DNA of 19,111 bases from Actinomycetes bacterium (GTDB lineage Bacteria; Actinomycetota; Actinomycetes; S36-B12; UBA10799). The DNA lies in assembly GCA_029779995.1 (NCBI GenBank), contig JAKOZM010000154.1, positions 1 through 19,111 of the forward strand, given 5' to 3'. This document shows positions 7,981 through 14,671 of this stretch, piece after piece. Every line of letters begins with the position of its first letter. Position 1 is the stretch's first letter. Both the position numbers and the translations under genes were made by a program. The notes under the pieces are model-generated. The model searched no databases and was not told the DNA's origin. It saw nothing but the letters and a program-made list of their open reading frames with translations.

Positions 7981-8823
7981 CTACAGCCGGGCAGCGATGC
8001 CGCGCACCAGCCTGCGCAGCGCTGCCGGTTCCTGTTTGAGGAACAGCGATGGTTCCACCAGTTCCAGTTCGGCCAGCAACGGCTGATCGTGGTCGTCGCG
8101 GATCAGGTCGATGCGGGCATAGAGCAGGGACTGCGGGATATCCGCGATGACCGCCTCTGCCAGTTCACGTTCGGCATGCGCGATGGGCAATGCATCGCTG
8201 ACGCTCTCATCGGCATCACCGAGCCGGGGACTCTTGCGCACGGCGTGGGTGAGCTCACCGTCGATCCAGATCAGCGAGCGCTCGCCGTAGGCCTCGACGC
8301 TGGCCAGATATGGCTGGACCATGACCTCGCGGTCGGTGCACAGCTCACTCCAGAAGGCGCGCGCCGACGGTGACGTCGGGTCGGTGATGCGGTCGGTCAA
8401 GAAGGATCCCGCGCCGACGACCGGTTTGGCGACGACGTCGTGCCAGCCCCGATCGGCCATGATGTCAGCCAGGTCCAGCTCCTCGCCCACCCCCAGCCAC
8501 GCGGTCGGCACCACGGGCACTCCCCGTTTGGCCAGATCCCGTAGATACCCCTTGTGGGTGTTCCACTGCACCACTTCCACGGGGTTGAACAGATGGGTCT
8601 GGGCTGCTGCTGTCACCGCCCAGTCGAGGAACACGTCGAGGTTCTCGATGTAGTTCCACGCCGAACGCAACACGGCGATCTCGTAGTCCGACCACGCCAC
8701 GGCGGGGTCGTCCCAGGCCACCAGCGATGCTGTGAGCCCGCCGTCGGCCAGTGCCGACATCAGCAGGTCCTCATCAGGGTCCAGTTCGGGCAGGGAGCGG
8801 CAGGTGACGATGGCGACACTCAT
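7981..8823 (-). CDS. ATP-grasp ligase, RimK/glutathione-synthetase-like
   Basis: A 280-residue protein that probably forms an amide or related bond through an acyl-phosphate. Seen: MSVAIVTCRSLPELDPDE, VLRSAWNYIENLDVFLDW, WNTHKGYL with a likely ATP-contacting Lys, VVAKPVVGAGS (the glycine-rich ATP-grasp loop), and near the C-terminus YARIDLIRD followed by LAELELVEPSLFL, which supplies the acidic metal ligands. This layout is shared by a widespread actinobacterial ATP-grasp group that includes DcsG-like ligases; the actual substrate is unknown. The frame is open upstream to 8949, but that would read through the hppA terminator, so I take the ATG at 8823. It stands alone between hppA and the transporter gene. 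Confidence 0.8.
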   Translation of the reverse strand: MSVAIVTCRSLPELDPDEDLLMSALADGGLTASLVAWDDPAVAWSDYEIAVLRSAWNYIENLDVFLDWAVTAAAQTHLFNPVEVVQWNTHKGYLRDLAKRGVPVVPTAWLGVGEELDLADIMADRGWHDVVAKPVVGAGSFLTDRITDPTSPSARAFWSELCTDREVMVQPYLASVEAYGERSLIWIDGELTHAVRKSPRLGDADESVSDALPIAHAERELAEAVIADIPQSLLYARIDLIRDDHDQPLLAELELVEPSLFLKQEPAALRRLVRGIAARL

Positions 8824-8873
8824 AGGCGTGAGTCTTCCACGATGCCCTGCACGCAAGCAGGTCCAGACAAGCG

Positions 8874-8907
8874 AAACCCCCCGCACCACGATGAGTGCGG
8901 GGGGTTT
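8874..8907 (-). terminator. Intrinsic terminator of hppA
   Basis: A perfect inverted repeat with 13-bp arms (aaaccccccgcac at 8874-8886, gtgcggggggttt at 8895-8907) and an 8-base loop, starting 10 bp after the hppA stop. In the hppA transcript the stem ends in UUU and is then followed by mixed sequence, so the U-tract is short. The very GC-rich stem still makes a convincing terminator. Confidence 0.85.
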
Positions 8908-8917
8908 CCACGAAGCC

Positions 8918-11266
8918 CTACTTCTCGGCGCTCGCGATCTCTTCAGCACTCACCGCGATGGGCCGGCGCTTGCTGACGATCACAGCACCGACCACGATGG
9001 CCAGTGCAGCCAGCGCGATGGCCAGCGACAAGGCGCGGTCGCCACCCAACGACAGCGACACGACGGCCGGAGCGATCAGCAGCGCGACCAGGTTCATCAC
9101 CTTGATCAACGGGTTGATGGCCGGGCCAGCGGTGTCCTTGAAGGGGTCACCGACGGTGTCACCGATGACGGTCGCTTCGTGGGCCTGCGAACCCTTACCG
9201 CCGAAGTTGCCGTCCTCCACGAACTTCTTGGCGTTGTCCCAGGCCCCACCGGAGTTGGACAGGAACACTGCCATCAGCGTGCCGGTAGCGATGGTTCCGG
9301 CCAGGAACGAGCCGAGGGCTCCCACACCCAGGCCGAAGCCCACAGCGATGGGGGTCAGGATGGCCAGCAGCCCAGGCGTGCTCAGTTCGCGCAGGGAGTC
9401 CCGGGTACAGATGTCGACGACCTTGCCGTACTCCGGCTTCTCGGTCCCCTCCATGATTCCAGGGTGCTCCCGGAACTGCCGGCGCACCTCGAAGATGATC
9501 GCACCAGCAGCGCGAGCCACCGCGTTGATCGCCAGTCCGGAGAACAGGAACACCACAGCGGCGCCGATCAGCAGGCCGACCAGGTTGCGCGGGTTCGACA
9601 CATCCAGGATGCCCAGGTACTGACTGGCATCCTGCACACCAAGACCCTGCAGGGCGTCCCCTGCCTGCGCCGTCGCCTGGGTCACCGCGTCGCGGAAGGA
9701 CCCGAACAGGGCGGTGGCCGCCAGCACAGCGGTTGCGATCGCAATGCCCTTGGTGATCGCCTTCGTGGTGTTACCCACCGCGTCGAGGCTGGTGAGCACC
9801 TGCGCTCCCTCGCCGGTGACATCCCCCGACATCTCCGCGATGCCCTGGGCGTTATCGGAGACCGGCCCGAAGGTGTCCATGGCGACGATGACGCCGACCG
9901 TGGTGAGCAGACCGGTACCGGCCAACGCCACCGCGAACAGGCTCAGGGTGATCGAACCGGCGCCCAGCAGGAATGCGCCGTAAACGGCGGCACCGATGAG
10001 CAGCGCCGAGTACACCGCAGACTCCAGGCCCAGCGAGATCCCGGACAGGATGACGGTCGCGGGGCCGGTCAGTGACGTACGCGCCACATCATCGACCGGC
10101 TTGCGGTTGGTCTCGGTGAAGTAGCCCGTCAACTGCTGGATAGCAGCGGCCAGGATGATGCCGATGAGCACGGCCGCGATCACCAGGATGCGCGGGTTGA
10201 AGGACTCCAGGGTCACGACGTCCAGCGAGATCCGGTCGCGGACCAGCGAGAAGTCGCTCAGCTTCACAATGCGGTCGGGCAGCCAGACGAAGGCGGCCAC
10301 AGCCACGAGCACGGCGGAGAAGATCGCCGAGATGAAGAAGCCACGGTTGATGGCGCTCATGGGCGAGCGGTCCGACGGCCGTGGGGACACCGCGAAGATG
10401 CCGATGATCGCCGTGATGACACCGATGGCCGGAATGACCAGCGGGATCACCAGCCCGAGGCTGCCCAGCGCTGCCTGACCCAGGATCAGCGCGGCCACCA
10501 GGGTCACAGCGTAGGACTCGAAAAGGTCCGCAGCCATGCCTGCGCAGTCGCCTACGTTGTCGCCCACGTTGTCGGCGATGGTGGCGGCGTTGCGGGGGTC
10601 ATCCTCAGGGATGCCCTGCTCGACCTTGCCGACCAGGTCGGCACCGACGTCAGCGGCCTTGGTGAAGATTCCGCCACCGACTCGCATGAACATGGCGAGC
10701 AATGCAGCGCCGAAGCCGAAGCCTTCCAGAACCTTGGGCGCTTCGCCCTTGTAGACCAGCACCACGACCGCCGCGCCGAACAGGCCGAGGCCTACGGTGA
10801 ACATGCCAGCCACACCACCGGTGCGGAAGGCGATGCGCATGGCCTTCGTCTCGCTACCGGCACCCTCCCGGGCAGCAGCGGCAACCCGTACATTGGCCCG
10901 TACTGCCAGCCACATGCCCACGTAACCGGTCACGGCGGAGAATACGGCCCCGACCAGGAAGAAGATGGAGCGGCCGATCCTTTCGTTGGTGGTCTCAGCC
11001 GGCAAGAGGAACAAGATGAAGAAGACGACGACGGCGAAGACGCTCAGAGTCTTGAACTGCCGGCTCAGATACGCCGACGCACCCTCCTGGATCGCGCCGG
11101 CGATCTCCTGCATCTTCTCGGTGCCTTCACTGAAGGCCAGTACCTCACGGACCAGCAACCCAGCCACAACCAGCGCCAGCAACGCGATCAGCGCTACAAC
11201 GATGACTGTGGTGTAGTTGCCGCCCGTCAAGGTCACTGCGCTTGCGGCGACAGTGCTCACGGACAT
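8918..11266 (-). CDS. hppA: Membrane-bound proton-translocating pyrophosphatase
   Basis: Hydrolyses pyrophosphate and uses the energy to pump protons across the membrane. The 782-residue protein has about 16 hydrophobic segments. The PPi/Mg-binding motifs are DVGADLVGKVEQG (206-218), DNVGDNVGDCAG (232-243) and, near the C-terminus, a second acidic cluster ending in VIGDTVGDPFKDTAGPA. The segment GNTTKAITKG (498-507) has Lys502 and Thr505 at the positions that in this family mark K+-independent H+ pumps; K+-dependent enzymes have Ala at the first. The ATG is preceded by GAGGGAG with an 8-base spacer. The gene is probably a single transcription unit, with a terminator at 8874-8907 and its promoter in 11267-11551. 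Confidence 0.97.
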   Translation of the reverse strand: MSVSTVAASAVTLTGGNYTTVIVVALIALLALVVAGLLVREVLAFSEGTEKMQEIAGAIQEGASAYLSRQFKTLSVFAVVVFFILFLLPAETTNERIGRSIFFLVGAVFSAVTGYVGMWLAVRANVRVAAAAREGAGSETKAMRIAFRTGGVAGMFTVGLGLFGAAVVVLVYKGEAPKVLEGFGFGAALLAMFMRVGGGIFTKAADVGADLVGKVEQGIPEDDPRNAATIADNVGDNVGDCAGMAADLFESYAVTLVAALILGQAALGSLGLVIPLVIPAIGVITAIIGIFAVSPRPSDRSPMSAINRGFFISAIFSAVLVAVAAFVWLPDRIVKLSDFSLVRDRISLDVVTLESFNPRILVIAAVLIGIILAAAIQQLTGYFTETNRKPVDDVARTSLTGPATVILSGISLGLESAVYSALLIGAAVYGAFLLGAGSITLSLFAVALAGTGLLTTVGVIVAMDTFGPVSDNAQGIAEMSGDVTGEGAQVLTSLDAVGNTTKAITKGIAIATAVLAATALFGSFRDAVTQATAQAGDALQGLGVQDASQYLGILDVSNPRNLVGLLIGAAVVFLFSGLAINAVARAAGAIIFEVRRQFREHPGIMEGTEKPEYGKVVDICTRDSLRELSTPGLLAILTPIAVGFGLGVGALGSFLAGTIATGTLMAVFLSNSGGAWDNAKKFVEDGNFGGKGSQAHEATVIGDTVGDPFKDTAGPAINPLIKVMNLVALLIAPAVVSLSLGGDRALSLAIALAALAIVVGAVIVSKRRPIAVSAEEIASAEK

Positions 11267-11551
11267 GTGTGTTACTCCCTCGGGTCACTGCACCGGCGAC
11301 ATCGCGCACGGTGCAGACGGCGCCGGACCCTCCCAGGACCGGACATGATGACGCGAGTTTACCCACGGCTAACAATGGGTCCTGACCTGCCTTACGGTGT
11401 GTCACATCTCGTGTGCGCCACAGCCGTTCGCCCGGCGGCACGTCACTAAAGATCACCAGGTCGTGCATCGTCGGTGATCCGCCGTGCAGACTGGCCGGCC
11501 CCACGGATTCGGTACGCATCCCTGCAGATCACGACCGATACCGCACCCGGG
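11267..11551. other. 285-bp intergenic region upstream of hppA
   Basis: It lies between the RsbW-like gene's stop and the hppA start, both reading leftward. I see no credible gene. It should contain the hppA promoter; the best -10 candidate on the minus strand is TAAACT at 11356-11361, without a good -35. An inverted repeat in the leader is listed separately. No clear terminator is visible for the STAS/RsbW-like pair. Confidence 0.5.
11288..11316 (-). repeat. Inverted repeat in the hppA leader
   Basis: Perfect 8-bp arms ctgcaccg (11288-11295) and cggtgcag (11309-11316) enclose 13 bases that can pair a little further inside (gcga/tcgc). In the hppA mRNA this hairpin would sit just upstream of the GAGGGAG ribosome binding site. 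It could modulate mRNA stability or translation; no known riboswitch is recognised. Confidence 0.45.
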
Positions 11552-11902
11552 CTAGAGGTACCAGGTCAGACTCACCGTGTGCTCGGCCAGCACCGATTCT
11601 GGTGCCAGCCCCGTGATGACCGCCATGGTGAACTCGTTGTCCGGCAGGGCGTCGTCAGCCCGGTCGCGCACCACGACCGTGAAGGACTCGGCCGCTCCGA
11701 CGAACTCGATCACCACGGGATCGCTGACCTGTGAGTGCAGGTGACGGACCACCGCGCGCCCGACCGCCTCCCCCACTGCGAGGCGGACGTCCTCCACGTC
11801 ATCCTCGACCACCCCTGCTCGGCGCGCTGCGCTGCCCGCCACCAGTCGGGCGACCCGGACCTGCTCGGTCTGGACCGGGATGCGCAACGTGCTCGTGCTC
11901 AT
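11552..11902 (-). CDS. Small RsbW-like (HATPase_c) protein with degenerate nucleotide boxes
   Basis: A 116-residue protein resembling anti-sigma factor kinases of the RsbW/SpoIIAB type. The helix DVRLAVGEAVGRAVVRH (38-54) aligns with the N-box (consensus E-A-x-x-N-A-x-x-H), but Arg49 replaces the metal-binding Asn. The later strand VVVRDRADDA (77-86) sits where DxGxG is expected and lacks both Gly. It may therefore not bind or hydrolyse ATP normally and may act by protein contact alone. The ATG at 11902 is chosen because it overlaps the STAS stop as ATGA and gives the expected MSTSTLRI start; the frame is open further upstream but would overlie the STAS gene. Family call moderate, activity unknown. 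Confidence 0.75.
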   Translation of the reverse strand: MSTSTLRIPVQTEQVRVARLVAGSAARRAGVVEDDVEDVRLAVGEAVGRAVVRHLHSQVSDPVVIEFVGAAESFTVVVRDRADDALPDNEFTMAVITGLAPESVLAEHTVSLTWYL

Positions 11903-12234
11903 GACGCGCTGGCCTCGTTCAGACTGCTGCAGATCCTCACCTGCTGATCCACGCCGGTGAGCGTGAAGACCTTCATGATCTTCGCACTGGTGGCCACCAC
12001 CGCGATCTTTCCGCCGTAGCCCCGCGCTGCAGCCACCGCCGCCACGATGGTGGACAACCCGGTCGAGTCCATGAAGTCCACACCGCTGAGATCCACCACC
12101 AGCAGGCTGGCCTGATCCTGGGTCGCCTGTTTGAGTGCCCGATCCAGATCGGGCGCGGTGTGCAAGTCGAGTTCGCCGGTGGCAGCCACGACAGTCGCCG
12201 ATTCCACGGTGCTTGTACTGACCTGAAGGTGCAT
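11899..12234 (-). CDS. STAS-domain anti-anti-sigma factor (RsbV/SpoIIAA-like)
   Basis: A 111-residue single STAS domain. Seen: VVAATGELDLHTAPDLDRAL (15-34) and SLLVVDLSGVDFMDSTGLST (43-62), in which Ser57 of DSTGL is the usual phosphorylation site. Proteins of this kind bind an RsbW-type anti-sigma kinase when unphosphorylated and so free a stress sigma factor. The frame continues upstream to 12273, but the ATG at 12234 has a strong AAGGAGGG at 12239-12246, so I start there. It overlaps the RsbW-like gene by ATGA. No sigma-factor gene is nearby; hppA follows on the same strand. Confidence 0.92.
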   Translation of the reverse strand: MHLQVSTSTVESATVVAATGELDLHTAPDLDRALKQATQDQASLLVVDLSGVDFMDSTGLSTIVAAVAAARGYGGKIAVVATSAKIMKVFTLTGVDQQVRICSSLNEASAS

Positions 12235-12238
12235 GCTT

Positions 12239-12246
12239 CCCTCCTT
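12239..12246 (-). promoter_or_regulatory. Strong ribosome binding site of the STAS gene
   Basis: AAGGAGGG on the minus strand, four bases before the ATG at 12234. It decides the start against the longer frame beginning at 12273. Confidence 0.8.
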
Positions 12247-12320
12247 CGCTGGGCGCCACTTTGCCACACCCACGGCGGGGAAGCCCGTAGGTAAATCGGC
12301 GCCCCGACCCCGGTGACCGA

Positions 12321-12641
12321 TCAGGGTGGACCCGCTCGGGCCGAGGACCGCACCAAGAGATACGGAAGCACCCCACGCTCAGCAGTCACCTGGACGATCA
12401 CATCCAGGCCGTCCATCCGGCAAGACATCAACTCCGTGTGGTTGGCCTCAGCGACCCGGCGAGCATTCCCGCAGTCACCAGCGCGGGCACCCGCCAAGGC
12501 TGCCAGGTCCGCAGCACCGCTGACCTGCGCCCGCAGGTTGGCGACCCGCCCCACCATGGCGACAGCCCCTGCAACCACCAGCACGATGGTGAGCACCGCC
12601 ACCATTACGACCGAGGCCGATCCCCGCTCACGCTCCATCAT
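12321..12641 (-). CDS. TadE-like pilus-assembly protein (Rv3654c-like)
   Basis: A 106-residue protein with a short basic N-terminus, the motif ERGSASVVMVAV and one hydrophobic helix (about 9-30). This is followed by RAQVSGAADLAALAGA, typical of TadE/TadG-like proteins and of the small 'helicase/secretion neighborhood' TadE-like family that ends actinobacterial Tad operons. Cys57 and Cys74 could form a disulfide outside the membrane. Two ATGs (12641, 12638) are usable, with GAGGGGG a few bases upstream. The start overlaps the end of the preceding TadE-like gene by 14 bp, so translation is coupled. It is probably a minor pseudopilin or assembly factor. Confidence 0.82.
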   Translation of the reverse strand: MMERERGSASVVMVAVLTIVLVVAGAVAMVGRVANLRAQVSGAADLAALAGARAGDCGNARRVAEANHTELMSCRMDGLDVIVQVTAERGVLPYLLVRSSARAGPP

Positions 12642-13032
12642 CCGCCCCCTCAACCGGGGTCACCGCCGTGCCGTGGAGCGTGAAGGCGGGGAGCAGGCTG
12701 GCGGGCCGGAACGTCTGGCGAACATCGACGACGACGTCGTCCCCCCGCTGCGCCACGTCCAGGTTCGCCTGCGGAACCATCGCGTGCACAGCTTCCCGAG
12801 CGGCTACCTCCGAGTCGCCCCGAGCGAGCATCCGGGCGGCCGTCCGGGCCCCCTCAGTGATCTTGATCTGGGTGGACGCTGCCGCCAGCAGCAGGATGAC
12901 GCTGACCATCACCGGCACGACCGCGAGCAGTCCCAGCGCGAACTCCGCGGTCACCATGCCGTCCGAGGCACGCAGGCGGTGGTGCGGCCTGACCGCACCA
13001 CCGCCAGCGCCCACGAAGGACTCTTCGCTCAC
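12628..13032 (-). CDS. TadE-family pseudopilin
   Basis: A 134-residue protein with a hydrophilic leader and ASDGMVTAEFALGLLAV (22-38). This is a prepilin-like G|MVTAE site at Gly25 followed by one hydrophobic helix (about 31-52), then GARTAARMLARG, as in TadE proteins. TadE is a minor pilin needed for Flp pilus or secretion assembly. The frame is open far upstream; I start at the GTG at 13032 because it overlaps the pilin stop as GTGA and there is no Shine-Dalgarno, pointing to translational coupling. A start at the internal ATG of GMVTAE would remove the prepilin leader and is unlikely. Confidence 0.82.
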   Translation of the reverse strand: MSEESFVGAGGGAVRPHHRLRASDGMVTAEFALGLLAVVPVMVSVILLLAAASTQIKITEGARTAARMLARGDSEVAAREAVHAMVPQANLDVAQRGDDVVVDVRQTFRPASLLPAFTLHGTAVTPVEGADDGA

Positions 13033-13205
13033 GTCGCGCTGGACAGCGCACTCTTGATCATCTCGGTGAGCGTCGTCTGCATCGTGTCGGACGTAAGGAT
13101 CTCCACGAGGATTCCCCCCAATCCGCAGGCGGCGACGGTCCCGATGGCGTACTCCGCAGTGGACATGCCATCCTCTGACCGAATTCGCCGGATGATGTTT
13201 CGCAT
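13029..13205 (-). CDS. Flp-like major pilin (DUF4244 family)
   Basis: A 58-residue protein, too small to be found easily by length alone. The leader MRNIIRRIRSEDG ends in Gly13 and is followed by MSTAEYAIGTVAACGLGGI. This is the class IVb prepilin pattern: cleavage after Gly, Glu at +5, Tyr at +6, then a hydrophobic helix to about residue 37. The short C-terminal part is polar. It is probably the structural subunit exported by the TadA/B/C machine, like Rv3656c of M. tuberculosis. No prepilin peptidase gene is visible in the window. The ATG at 13205 is fixed by a near-ideal AAGGAGGT four bases upstream. The strong site fits a subunit needed in excess. Confidence 0.9.
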   Translation of the reverse strand: MRNIIRRIRSEDGMSTAEYAIGTVAACGLGGILVEILTSDTMQTTLTEMIKSALSSAT

Positions 13206-13209
13206 ACCA

Positions 13210-13217
13210 ACCTCCTT
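13210..13217 (-). promoter_or_regulatory. Near-ideal ribosome binding site of the pilin gene
   Basis: AAGGAGGT on the minus strand, four bases before the ATG at 13205. It is the strongest such site in the Tad operon. It decides the start of this very short gene against a longer frame. Confidence 0.85.
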
Positions 13218-13229
13218 GGTGTGACGTGT

Positions 13230-13245
13230 GCCGCCGACCGGCGGC
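13230..13245 (-). repeat. GC hairpin in the pilin leader
   Basis: Perfect 6-bp arms gccgcc and ggcggc enclose a 4-base loop, 12 bases upstream of the AAGGAGGT site in the mRNA. It could stabilise a processed pilin mRNA or act as a weak attenuator within the operon. There is no U-tract, so it is not a classic terminator. Confidence 0.4.
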
Positions 13246-13314
13246 GAGACCCACGTTGCCCCCCGAAGGCGACCTCGGACGATGCGCGCAACGATCTGGG
13301 GAAGGCCAATCGTG

Positions 13315-13323
13315 TTGTCCACA
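13315..13323 (+). promoter_or_regulatory. Perfect DnaA box TTGTCCACA upstream of the pilin
   Basis: This nonamer is the preferred DnaA site in high-GC actinobacteria. It lies in the 132-bp gap between the tadC stop and the pilin gene, outside coding sequence. Single boxes also occur by chance; function is inferred. Confidence 0.4.
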
Positions 13324-13337
13324 CGGCCCCCACCGAA

Positions 13338-14030
13338 CTACGGGCTGCCGAACAGACCGAACACGAGCGAAGCGATGACCGGCACCACCGCCAGCAGGAT
13401 GAAGGCCGGAAGGAAACACGCTCCCAAAGGCAACACGGCCTTCACCCCGACTGCCTTGGCGCGGGACTCCAGGGCGCCGGCGCGCTCATCGCGCATGCGC
13501 TGCGCGCAGGCGACCAGCGACGTCGACAGCGCGCCACCGGACTCCGACGCCCGGACCAGTAGCCGTCCGACAGGCGCGAGCAGCGGCTCCTCCAACCACT
13601 CTGCGAACACCTCATCCGGGGGTGAGCCCAAGGCGTGCCGGTCTCCCGCCCGCCGCCACATACCGCCGATCGGATCACCGAACGCTGTGGCCACCACGGG
13701 CATCGCCGACCACAGCGGTGCACCAGCTGCCAGGCACGACGCCAGGCAGTCCACGGCATCCGGGGCTTGCCGGGCCAGCGCCTCCCGTACCGGCTTCTGG
13801 TCGGGTCCGATGCGGTGCAGTCCCCAGCGGGCGGCGAATCCCACACCCAGCCCGAGGCAGATCCCCCAGAACCCGGATACCAGCACCGCGACACCCAGGC
13901 CGAGCACGCCCGCCGCAAGATCGCGTGTGTGACTGGGTCGGCCGGTTGGCGACGTCGACAGCCGGCCGCGACTCGGCGCCGGCCACATGAGCCACACTCC
14001 GACTGCCAGCAGCAGCAGTCCGACCGTCAT
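13338..14030 (-). CDS. tadC: Tad secretion inner-membrane protein TadC (T2SSF)
   Basis: A 230-residue platform protein of the Tad/Flp apparatus. It has two N-terminal hydrophobic segments (about 1-16 and 37-66), a cytoplasmic T2SSF domain (REALARQAPDAVDCLASCLA, then ESGGALSTSLVACAQRMRDE) and a C-terminal membrane helix (ACFLPAFILLAVVPVIASLV). The frame is open well upstream over tadB; the ATG at 14030 is chosen because it forms an ATGA overlap with the tadB stop. It works with TadB around the TadA ATPase. A 132-bp gap then separates it from the pilin. Confidence 0.88.
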   Translation of the reverse strand: MTVGLLLLAVGVWLMWPAPSRGRLSTSPTGRPSHTRDLAAGVLGLGVAVLVSGFWGICLGLGVGFAARWGLHRIGPDQKPVREALARQAPDAVDCLASCLAAGAPLWSAMPVVATAFGDPIGGMWRRAGDRHALGSPPDEVFAEWLEEPLLAPVGRLLVRASESGGALSTSLVACAQRMRDERAGALESRAKAVGVKAVLPLGACFLPAFILLAVVPVIASLVFGLFGSP

Positions 14031-14671
14031 ATCTGCGCCTCGATCCGGCGGACCAGCGCGCGCACCCAGAAGACGCCCGCCACCTCCAGAGTCGCCGCGC
14101 CAACCAGGCAGAGCCATCCCCACACCGACCCCAGCAGGAAGCCCAGCGGATCGGCGCCCATCAGCAGGCCCATGCCTAGACCGATCAGAGGCAGCAGAGC
14201 CAGGATTCGCATAGTGGCACGCGGTCCGGCCAACTGCGCCGTCACCTCCAGGCGGACCCGCGCCGCCTGCCGCGCGCCCAGGACCAGGCGGTCCAGGGCC
14301 GCAGCCAGCGCACCACCCGAGCCTTCGCACACCTGCCACAGAGCCGCCAGAGAGAGGATCAGGGGGTCCCCGTCGGCGTCGGACCGCAGCGCCGGGGGGA
14401 CCTGTCCTCCCATCCGGCACACCGCCAGCGCCTCGGGGCAGACCCGACCTCCGGCTACCTCGGCGGCGCGCTCGAACGCGGACCGCAGCGCCGCACCTGC
14501 GAGGAGCTCGTCGCGGAATGCGCTGAGCATCTCCTCGATCGCCTCCGGCGTGCGGACTGCCTGCCGGTTTCCTCTGCGCGGCAGACGCCATGGATCCTGG
14601 CGCAGACGGTTGCGCACTGTCGCGGGATTGAGAAGGACTGCGCCGACCAGTAGGAGGAGCCAGGCGATCAC
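14027..14671 (-). CDS. tadB: Tad secretion inner-membrane protein TadB (T2SSF)
   Basis: A 214-residue membrane protein with an N-terminal helix (IAWLLLLVGAVLL) and a cytoplasmic T2SSF-like domain (LSAFRDELLAGAALRSAFER, then CEGSGGALAAALDRLVLGAR). A pair of C-terminal helices follows (about 155-200). It is shorter than proteobacterial TadB, as is usual for the actinobacterial form. The start is GTG at 14671, forming a GTGA overlap with the tadA stop; no separate ribosome binding site is needed. It forms the membrane platform with TadC. Confidence 0.87.
   Translation of the reverse strand: MIAWLLLLVGAVLLNPATVRNRLRQDPWRLPRRGNRQAVRTPEAIEEMLSAFRDELLAGAALRSAFERAAEVAGGRVCPEALAVCRMGGQVPPALRSDADGDPLILSLAALWQVCEGSGGALAAALDRLVLGARQAARVRLEVTAQLAGPRATMRILALLPLIGLGMGLLMGADPLGFLLGSVWGWLCLVGAATLEVAGVFWVRALVRRIEAQI

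Noticed and set aside
8732..10075. Long plus-strand open frame opposite hppA
   Set aside because: It is antisense to conserved hppA motifs and crosses the hppA terminator; no domain is seen.
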